DNA of 16,847 nt from Patescibacteria group bacterium. GTDB lineage: Bacteria > Patescibacteriota > Minisyncoccia > Phycocordibacterales > SBAW01. The stretch's first letter is position 1; the number at the start of each line of letters is the position of its first letter. Of this stretch, positions 1 to 3,904 are shown piece after piece. A program made the position numbers and the translations under genes. The stretch is taken from contig JAGWIT010000017.1 of assembly GCA_028866155.1 (NCBI GenBank), forward strand, positions 1-16,847, in the 5' to 3' direction. The notes beneath the pieces are model-generated. The model searched no databases, was not told the origin of the DNA, and saw nothing but the letters and a program-made list of their open reading frames with translations.

Positions 1-48
1 CTCTTCGGCGCAACAACCACTTATGTGGTTAATATAGTGATGAGATAA
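1..48 (+). CDS. Possible C-terminal end of a gene truncated by the window edge
   Basis: Frame 1 is open from the first base to a TAA at 46-48 and reads LFGATTTYVVNIVMR, a hydrophobic tail that could end a membrane protein. A strong terminator follows at 114-152, as expected downstream of a real gene. Fifteen codons are too few to identify a family or to exclude a chance open frame. Confidence 0.25.
   Translation, partial: LFGATTTYVVNIVMR
15..30. other. Small hairpin
   Basis: AACCAC (15-20) and GTGGTT (25-30) form a perfect 6-bp stem around a TTAT loop. No T-run follows, so it is not an obvious terminator. If the frame ending at 48 is real, the hairpin lies inside its coding region. The stretch 49-113 shows no gene; AGGCT near 56-65 could pair with AGCCT at 96-100. 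Confidence 0.3.
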
Positions 49-113
49 AAGAGTGAGGCTAGGCTCCAGTCACCATTCGGCAGGGCTTGTCATAAAGCCT
101 CCGGAACCCCGCC

Positions 114-152
114 GACCCCGACATTAGTGCATTGCACGTGTCGGGGTCTTCG
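114..152 (+). terminator. Strong intrinsic terminator
   Basis: GACCCCGACA (114-123) pairs perfectly with TGTCGGGGTC (139-148). Inside the loop GTGC (127-130) pairs with GCAC (134-137), so the hairpin is long. TTCGTTTTT follows. It closes whatever unit enters from the left edge and insulates the repeat-bounded region that begins at 170. Confidence 0.8.
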
Positions 153-169
153 TTTTTATATGGCCAACC

Positions 170-203
170 AGGCCCGAACGTCGTCTAGCAGGCGGAGCAG
201 ATT
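170..203 (+). repeat. 34-bp dispersed repeat, copy 1
   Basis: Begins AGGCCCGAACGTCGTCTAGC and ends GGCGGAGCAGATT. It differs from copies 3 and 4 at about six positions. A promoter starts at its right edge. Read on the minus strand, it is open and encodes LLRLLDDVRAWL followed by a TAA. Confidence 0.85.
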
Positions 204-232
204 TTGACAGGTATTTAAATAGATGCTAAATA
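204..232 (+). promoter_or_regulatory. Sigma70-type promoter for the 205-aa gene
   Basis: TTGACA (204-209) is a consensus -35 box. After 17 bases comes TAAATA (227-232), preceded by a TGC that fits an extended -10. Transcription would start near 239, giving a leader of about 25 bases with a Shine-Dalgarno. The -35 box abuts repeat copy 1. Confidence 0.6.
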
Positions 233-264
233 GATAACTGGGAGTCAGTTCTTGGGAGGACACG

Positions 265-882
265 ATGTATCTTACTCAGCACGGGGAAGAACGCATCCAA
301 GGTCGCACTAAGATGCTGACTAAGGATGTCCTCGACATCATATCGAACAATGCAGTGGTGAATCTGGGCAGTGTAGGTAAATACGAGTATCTGCTCTTTT
401 ACTCCCCTCTTGACCGCATTTCCAAAATCGCGGTGGTCGCAGAGGATCGCCAATATCTGGTGTCAATCTGGCATCGGGATTACTTTCTTCCCGCAGGAGT
501 GGAGAGGCCGACGGACAAGCATGATAAGGAGGCTCGCCTAGCGCTCACTAAACTTCTGATGAGTCGGGTTAAGATTAAACCGCCCGGACCTAAGCCTCTT
601 CGACTATTCGAAGTAAAAATCGAGGTCGAAGAAGACTCGGAAGTAGTTTACGAACACGATAGCGGGAATATCCAGGCGGAGGATGCGGAACTCCATTCCA
701 TCTGGAATTTGATAAAACCACAACTTGCGTCGATTGCATCGGTGATTACCGCGAACCAAGACAAAGTGAGAGGACGAATCCGCTACTGGATTATCCTCCA
801 TGAGTCTGGTACGGGAAAAATCATCAAACGCCACCTTTTGGCCCACTGGAAGGTGGAGCAGCGACTTCAAACCGCCTATTAG
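265..882 (+). CDS. Hypothetical 205-aa protein, possible DUF4258-like N-terminal domain
   Basis: The ATG at 265 follows GGGAGGA (254-260) at a 4-base spacing, and a consensus promoter lies just upstream, so this is a well-supported gene. I do not firmly recognise the product. Residues 1-75 follow the pattern of DUF4258-type small domains: an early QHGEERIQGR motif, a helix TKDVLDIISN, then strands ending in a V-x-I-WHRDYF segment. That family is related in fold to RelE/BrnT-like toxins, but the resemblance is by eye only. Residues 110-205 are acidic then basic, with no recognised motif. No signal peptide or membrane segment is seen. The stop codon lies inside the loop of the terminator hairpin, a compact arrangement also found in the 72-aa gene of this region. 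It occupies the interval between repeat copies 1 and 2 alone. Confidence 0.75.
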   Translation: MYLTQHGEERIQGRTKMLTKDVLDIISNNAVVNLGSVGKYEYLLFYSPLDRISKIAVVAEDRQYLVSIWHRDYFLPAGVERPTDKHDKEARLALTKLLMSRVKIKPPGPKPLRLFEVKIEVEEDSEVVYEHDSGNIQAEDAELHSIWNLIKPQLASIASVITANQDKVRGRIRYWIILHESGTGKIIKRHLLAHWKVEQRLQTAY

Positions 883-905
883 CCAACGCCAATGGCGGTT
901 TTTTT
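869..905 (+). terminator. Terminator overlapping the stop codon of the 205-aa gene
   Basis: AAACCGCC (869-876) pairs with GGCGGTTT (894-901), and the T-run continues to 905. A competing smaller hairpin CGCC-AAT-GGCG lies at 887-897. The TAG stop (880-882) sits in the loop. Confidence 0.7.
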
Positions 906-918
906 CTTTACCTCAGAC

Positions 919-952
919 AGGCCCAAACATCATCCAGCAGGTGGAGCAAAAC
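919..952 (+). repeat. 34-bp dispersed repeat, copy 2 (diverged)
   Basis: AGGCCCAAACATCATCCAGC then AGGTGGAGCA. It matches the other copies over the first 30 bases with a few substitutions, but the final AGATT is replaced by AAAC. On the minus strand it reads LLHLLDDVWACLR then TAA. Confidence 0.75.
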
Positions 953-956
953 ATTG

Positions 957-962
957 TATAAT
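957..962 (+). promoter_or_regulatory. Perfect -10 box ahead of two tiny ORFs
   Basis: TATAAT lies 13 bases before the ATG at 976, so transcription would begin near 969 and leave a leader of only about 7 bases. No convincing -35 box lies 16-18 bases upstream; that position falls within repeat copy 2. Confidence 0.45.
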
Positions 963-975
963 TTCTTCTGAAGGT

Positions 976-1053
976 ATGCTGGATTTAATCTATTTGGCTT
1001 TAGCCGTGGCGATACTTTGGTTGGGTTGGATTATGATGCGCCCAGATAAATGA
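976..1053 (+). CDS. Tiny single-pass membrane peptide, 25 aa
   Basis: The ORF begins MLDLIYLALAVAILWLGW and ends IMMRPDK. Residues 2-21 form one uninterrupted hydrophobic helix followed by a charged tail, which fits a single-pass membrane peptide. A perfect TATAAT lies 13 bases before the ATG. GAAGG (970-974) is only one base from the start codon, too close for normal Shine-Dalgarno use, so translation may be leaderless. Its TGA stop overlaps the next ATG in an ATGA arrangement, suggesting translational coupling. The size and topology recall type I toxin peptides and small regulatory membrane peptides, but no family is recognised. It is too short to be certain. Confidence 0.45.
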   Translation: MLDLIYLALAVAILWLGWIMMRPDK

Positions 1054-1145
1054 AAGCTCTTAAATTTACCTTACTTATGAGGGCTCTGTCGTACAGCCTT
1101 GACCCAGATATGATTGAAGGCGCGCAAAAAAGCTGCTCGAAATAA
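1050..1145 (+). CDS. Tiny 31-aa ORF coupled to the membrane peptide
   Basis: The ATG at 1050 overlaps the TGA of the preceding 25-aa ORF by four bases (ATGA). The product starts MKALKFTLLMRALSYS and ends in a polar tail with one cysteine (KSCSK). The N-terminal half could form an amphipathic basic helix; there is no clear membrane span. There is no own Shine-Dalgarno, so expression would rely on coupling. A folded, T-rich terminator-like region follows directly at 1126-1208. Function unknown; the pair may be a two-peptide unit. Confidence 0.35.
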   Translation: MKALKFTLLMRALSYSLDPDMIEGAQKSCSK

Positions 1146-1208
1146 AGCAGCCTAAGCTCAGATCACTGAGCATCCATCCCACACCAATCAGCGTGCAGAG
1201 CTTTTTTT
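1126..1208 (+). terminator. Branched hairpin ending in a T-run, probable terminator
   Basis: An outer pairing AAAAAAGCT (1126-1134) with AGCTTTTTT (1199-1207) can enclose the hairpin GCTCAG-ATCA-CTGAGC (1156-1171). GCTGCT (1132-1137) with AGCAGC (1146-1151) is an alternative local hairpin. Seven Ts (1202-1208) end it. It most likely terminates the tiny-ORF transcript, but the branched layout could also be a small structured RNA. Confidence 0.5.
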
Positions 1209-1227
1209 CTACTTCCCTATTGAAGTT

Positions 1228-1238
1228 CGAACGTCGTC
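1228..1238 (+). repeat. Possible remnant of the 34-bp repeat
   Basis: CGAACGTCGTC is identical to 11 bases of repeat copy 1 (176-186) and is followed by a loosely similar GC-rich stretch to 1260. It lies just ahead of the 106-aa gene, where a cassette boundary would be expected. The match is short and may be chance. Confidence 0.25.
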
Positions 1239-1266
1239 AAACGTCCGCGGCACGGGACGCGAGCTC

Positions 1267-1587
1267 GTGTATGACATACCCGGCGCGGTACTCAACATTT
1301 GCCGTAGAGGCTCCCTTGCGCTGCAAGACGGGAATGTCGTGATAAGGTATAGTCCCATGATGGAGGAACGTGAGCAGCAGATCGTTTACGAAGCGCTCGA
1401 ATCGTTGACTCACGCTCAGCTAATTCAGTTGTGGAAACGTTTGGGGATCGAATTTGCCTCGGATTACCCGGAATCTTCTCATTATAGCCTTGATAGGATC
1501 TGGCTTATCGGGCCAATACTTGCTGACGCAACACTGTCAGAGCTTAAAAAAGCTCTGCACGATATGAAATCTGACGCTTGGCAGTAA
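1267..1587 (+). CDS. Hypothetical 106-aa protein
   Basis: The frame starts with GTG at 1267; the next in-frame ATG (1357, MMEER) would lose 30 residues. A weak GGGA sits about 10 bases before the GTG. The start is therefore uncertain, although the frame itself is long and coherent. The product has a short N-terminal beta-like part (residues 1-30), then two helical segments (MEEREQQIVYEALESL and DATLSELKKALHDMK) around a YPESSHYSLDRIW loop. No signal peptide, membrane segment or known motif is seen. It stands between the branched terminator and repeat copy 3. I do not recognise the family. Confidence 0.6.
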   Translation: MYDIPGAVLNICRRGSLALQDGNVVIRYSPMMEEREQQIVYEALESLTHAQLIQLWKRLGIEFASDYPESSHYSLDRIWLIGPILADATLSELKKALHDMKSDAWQ

Positions 1588-1652
1588 CAAGGAGAGGCGA
1601 CCGCGACAATGTTTAAGCCGCAAGACGGACGGTTTCTGTTTTTACACGAGCA

Positions 1653-1686
1653 AGGCCCGAACATCATCCAGCCGGCGGAGCAGATT
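1653..1686 (+). repeat. 34-bp dispersed repeat, copy 3
   Basis: AGGCCCGAACATCATCCAG then CCGGCGGAGCAGATT, identical to copy 4 over all 34 bases. It lies between the convergent ends of the 106-aa gene and the minus-strand 72-aa gene. The minus strand reads NLLRRLDDVRALLV then TAA. Confidence 0.9.
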
Positions 1687-1711
1687 AAAAAAGTTTCCTC
1701 ACCGGTGGGGT
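1685..1711 (-). terminator. Minus-strand terminator overlapping the 72-aa gene's stop
   Basis: On the minus strand CCTCACC, a five-base loop and GGTGAGG are followed by AAACTTTTTT. The TGA stop of the 72-aa gene is within the GGTGAGG arm. The T-run ends at the edge of repeat copy 3. Confidence 0.7.
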
Positions 1712-1917
1712 GAGGAATGTACATATTGAATCAATGCAAGAACTGCAAGAGTGGCTAAAGCTATTGCTTGATTTTTCGTTTTGACAGGGTTTTTTATTTG
1801 AAAAGTCTTATCGGAGCTACTGACAAAATGAATGGTAACCAGGGCAACGTATTTACCCACCTTCTTTTTAACTGATGGCGAGCATCCAGCAATAGTCGAA
1901 AAGTCGAGCTTGGGCAT
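1699..1917 (-). CDS. Hypothetical 72-aa protein with C-terminal hydrophobic helix
   Basis: Two ATGs are possible (1923 and 1917). TAGGAG touches the first but sits six bases from the second, so the start at 1917 (MPKLDFSTIAG) is preferred. Residues 1-48 are polar and basic with short beta-like stretches (KYVALVTIHFVSS). Residues 50-66 (QAIALATLAVLALIQYV) form a hydrophobic helix near the C-terminus, consistent with a tail-anchored membrane protein. The promoter (1953-1981) is good and the terminator overlaps the stop codon. The gene is the only one on the minus strand in the repeat-bounded region and fills the 331-base interval between copies 3 and 4. Family not recognised. Confidence 0.65.
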   Translation of the reverse strand: MPKLDFSTIAGCSPSVKKKVGKYVALVTIHFVSSSDKTFQIKNPVKTKNQAIALATLAVLALIQYVHSSPHR

Positions 1918-1952
1918 GAGCATCTCCTACGGTCAAGAGCTGAGCTAACTGG

Positions 1953-1981
1953 ACAATATCACCCTCTGTTACATCTATCAA
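1953..1981 (-). promoter_or_regulatory. Minus-strand promoter for the 72-aa gene
   Basis: On the minus strand TTGATA (1981-1976), 17 bases, then TATTGT (1958-1953) with TGA just before the -10, an extended form. The -35 box lies a few bases from repeat copy 4, mirroring the promoter at copy 1. Confidence 0.6.
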
Positions 1982-1983
1982 GC

Positions 1984-2017
1984 AGGCCCGAACATCATCC
2001 AGCCGGCGGAGCAGATT
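1984..2017 (+). repeat. 34-bp dispersed repeat, copy 4
   Basis: Identical to copy 3 over 34 bases. It is the last copy in the window and is followed within a few bases by the 33-bp sequence that reappears at 7230, so the two repeat families meet here. Confidence 0.9.
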
Positions 2018-2019
2018 TT

Positions 2020-2052
2020 TTAGCATTAGTTTTCAATGGTATTTTAGACACC
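2020..2052 (+). repeat. Left copy of a 33-bp repeat bordering the AAA+/TraG unit
   Basis: Core TTTTCAATGGTATTTTAGA (2030-2048) is identical at 7240-7258; over 2020-2052 versus 7230-7262, 29 of 33 positions agree. Weaker similarity continues for about 25 bases downstream (ATTAGAATCT versus ATTCGAGCCT). It may be a shared promoter-proximal element or the flank of an inserted segment. Confidence 0.75.
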
Positions 2053-2074
2053 TCAATAGGACATTAGAATCTTC

Positions 2075-2168
2075 TTGACTATTTTGCTCGTCTCCGCTTC
2101 ATTTTTCATGTTGTAGTATGATTTTGGGGCGCTGAATTACTTGCGGCTAGTTCGGGGCGCGGTACAAT
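2075..2168 (+). promoter_or_regulatory. Candidate promoters for the riboswitch leader
   Basis: Two weak candidates are visible: TATGAT (2117-2122) with no good -35 at the right distance, and TTGCGG (2141-2146), 16 bases, TACAAT (2163-2168). The second would start transcription near 2175, at the 5' edge of the riboswitch. TTGACT at 2075-2080 is a -35-like box without a matching -10. No gene is seen between 2053 and 2172. Confidence 0.35.
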
Positions 2169-2172
2169 ATTT

Positions 2173-2310
2173 GAACGGTCGACTGCCGATTCAAAACGAA
2201 TCGGATCCGCAGCCAGAAAGCGCGGATTGGAAGTAGGGTGAGATTCCCTCGCTGTGCCGCAACGGTGATGCTTTAGCTCGGTGCTAAAAGATAAGTCCGG
2301 ACTTCAGCGA
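2173..2310 (+). ncRNA. Cobalamin riboswitch-like aptamer
   Basis: The core GGGTGAGATTCCC (2236-2248), GCTGTGCCGCAACGGTGA (2251-2268) and AAGTCCGGA (2293-2301) matches the conserved B12-riboswitch pattern of GUGAAA-UCC, GCUG-CCCGCAACUGU and AGUC-GGA. Supporting stems are CCGATTC/GAATCGG (2186-2204), ATCCGC/GCGGAT (2205-2227), GGAA/TTCC (2229-2247) and TTTAGC/GCTAAA. The segment between the core and the 3' motif is short, so it may be a reduced variant class. An intrinsic terminator just before the next gene fits transcriptional control. A riboswitch of this type normally senses adenosyl-, methyl- or aquocobalamin. Its usual targets are B12 transport, B12 synthesis or B12-dependent enzymes, none of which is visible downstream. 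Confidence 0.75.
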
Positions 2311-2317
2311 TCGTTTT

Positions 2318-2385
2318 CCCGAGCAGGAATTGGCGCTTATATACGCGTCTCTTTAAAACTCTCCGCTCGGGCGGAGTTTTTTGTT
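2318..2385 (+). terminator. Riboswitch expression platform: terminator with competing antiterminator
   Basis: The terminator is CTCCGC (2361-2366), loop TCGG, GCGGAG (2371-2376) and a T-rich tail to 2388. CCCGAGC (2318-2324) is exactly complementary to GCTCGGG (2365-2371), which includes the terminator loop and parts of both arms, so the two structures exclude each other. This is what a ligand-controlled attenuator would show. It ends about 10 bases before the first gene of the operon. Confidence 0.75.
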
Positions 2386-2398
2386 TTTATGCAGTCAT

Positions 2399-3895
2399 AT
2401 GCCAACCGAGACCGACAAATTTATCGATGAGGAATTGCGTGTCGAACGTGAATCGGACTTTGGACCCGAGGCGTTTCTTGGACGCGAGAACCGGGAGGAA
2501 TCCGGGATTGAAGGAGGGCCACTGAGTAATCCTGAGGAAGAGGTGCGAGAGCCGATGGAGCCAGGCAAACAGGCGGTTCTCGATCAAAAAGGCGGCGAAC
2601 CGAACGACTGGACGCTTGAATACAAGGGTGACAGCGGGTACCGTTTCGACGGACAGAACGTTCGTGATCCTGAAGGAAATATTTGGGTCAATGAAGACGA
2701 AGCGCTGCATCAAGAGATGCTTGCGCAATGGACTGAAAGCGGTAGTTCGGTCTTCTTTCTGCCTGACTACCATGAGGTGAGCGAGGAAGGCAAAACGCTA
2801 TACGTTACCACGATGATTCTCGGCGAAAAGGGTGAGGTTACGTACGAGATTCATAAATATGAGGCGCAGTATCCCAGACCTGAAGACGTGCAGACCGAAT
2901 CCCCGATTGACCATACTAGTATCGAACCGGTAAGTGCAGATCTTCAGACCAGTGCGATAGATGTACCGCCCACTTCTCATGCGCAGCAAAGTGAGGTGCA
3001 TGTGTCTGTTGCGGACAGTAAGTCATCCCCCGCTGTTGAACAGGTGTCCAACGTCTCTCAGGAGTTGGTGCCTGAGCAATCTGTTGAAGATTCGTCTGTG
3101 CTGCGTGATGAACAACCTAGCGCCATGAGCGAACCCACTCCAGAAATTGAGAGTGTGGATGTGGAACAGGCCGATGCCACCACTGCAGTAGCGGCCGACA
3201 CTGAAATTCCACAACGGATACGAGCCGTTGAGGAAGTCGCCGTGCACACTCCCGAAGAGCAAGAGGAAAGCGTTGCCGGACATCCCACAGAAATAACAGG
3301 GAGCGATTCATCTGTGGTCTCGGAGCCGGTCCACGCGCGCGAAGAGTCGATACAAAGGGTCGAGGCACAACATGACCATACTGCTCCGAGCGCGGCAGAG
3401 GGTAGTACGGCGAGAGAAGATATGGTTATTAAGAAGTATTCTGTCGAGCTTGTTGAACGAGACACCAGCATTTCGGAGCAGACGCGCCCGAGTATAGATT
3501 CTGTGGCTCTTCGTAGTGCCGAAGAAGCGCTGCCCTCAACCGCTGTAATAGACAAGCACCATGCACAGATGGGCGTAGACAGAGACGCTACCGAACCAAT
3601 CAAAAGCAATCATGCGCACAAGTGGAATCGAGGCGCAGACAAGACCGAGAAGACATCCGACCCGCTCGCTGATAGCCAGGATGAACAAACCATCGAACCA
3701 CAAAAGGCAGAGACGATCCTGCGTGCGCTCGGTATACCGTTCACTGTTTCAAATACTGAATCTGCGGGACTACAACATAGACATAGCGATGCTCCCGTAC
3801 TGCCGCCCCAAGACACTCGCACGACCACACATCCGGGACGCAACTCTACGAGAGTCACTACGAGATATGGTGTGACCATGGAGATAGTCGCATAA
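2399..3895 (+). CDS. Long acidic, probably disordered protein (498 aa), first gene of the AAA+/TraG operon
   Basis: I chose the ATG at 2399 (MPTETDKFIDEE); the in-frame TTG at 2381 lies in the terminator T-run and is unlikely. No Shine-Dalgarno is visible. Residues 1-60 are Glu/Gly-rich. Residues about 66-160 look folded, with alternating aromatic and charged positions (DWTLEYKGDSGYRFDG, SSVFFLPDYHEVSEEGKTLY). Residues 160-430 are Ser/Glu/Thr/Val-rich, low in aromatics and repetitive in style (SVVSEP, SVDVEQ, SVEDSS), which implies an extended acidic disordered region. The last 60 residues contain a short helix-like ETILRALGIPF and a basic, Thr/Arg-rich tail. There is no signal peptide or membrane segment. 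It lies 9 bases before the ClpB-like gene. It could be a substrate, adaptor or scaffold of the ATPases; this is inference. Family not recognised. Confidence 0.85.
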   Translation: MPTETDKFIDEELRVERESDFGPEAFLGRENREESGIEGGPLSNPEEEVREPMEPGKQAVLDQKGGEPNDWTLEYKGDSGYRFDGQNVRDPEGNIWVNEDEALHQEMLAQWTESGSSVFFLPDYHEVSEEGKTLYVTTMILGEKGEVTYEIHKYEAQYPRPEDVQTESPIDHTSIEPVSADLQTSAIDVPPTSHAQQSEVHVSVADSKSSPAVEQVSNVSQELVPEQSVEDSSVLRDEQPSAMSEPTPEIESVDVEQADATTAVAADTEIPQRIRAVEEVAVHTPEEQEESVAGHPTEITGSDSSVVSEPVHAREESIQRVEAQHDHTAPSAAEGSTAREDMVIKKYSVELVERDTSISEQTRPSIDSVALRSAEEALPSTAVIDKHHAQMGVDRDATEPIKSNHAHKWNRGADKTEKTSDPLADSQDEQTIEPQKAETILRALGIPFTVSNTESAGLQHRHSDAPVLPPQDTRTTTHPGRNSTRVTTRYGVTMEIVA

Positions 3896-3904
3896 CAATG
3901 ACAT

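Larger units (their letters stand above)
1868..2026 (-). other. Alternative 52-aa frame running out of repeat copy 4
   Basis: On the minus strand an ATG at 2026 opens a frame beginning MLKNLLRRLDDVRACLIDVT and ending at a TAA at 1868-1870, overlapping the start of the 72-aa gene in another frame. The composition is protein-like, but there is no Shine-Dalgarno and it conflicts with the better-supported 72-aa gene and its promoter. I list it because all four repeats are open in the matching frame. Confidence 0.2.

Noticed and set aside
1225..1260. tRNA T-loop-like GTTCGAAC near 1225
   Set aside because: No acceptor, D or anticodon stems fit around it; it is a palindrome near a possible repeat remnant.
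170..2017. CRISPR array
   Set aside because: Repeats are of CRISPR-like length, but the intervals are 331-749 bases and contain genes, and no cas gene is present.
1..2017. Canonical integron
   Set aside because: No tyrosine integrase, no attI, and the repeats lack the conserved attC R boxes; only the layout is similar.
2381..2398. TTG start of the acidic protein
   Set aside because: It lies in the terminator T-run of the riboswitch platform; the ATG at 2399 is the better start.
3058..3609. 183-codon minus-strand frame opposite the acidic protein
   Set aside because: Ser/Thr/Ala-rich shadow of the repetitive acidic gene, with no start signal or motif.
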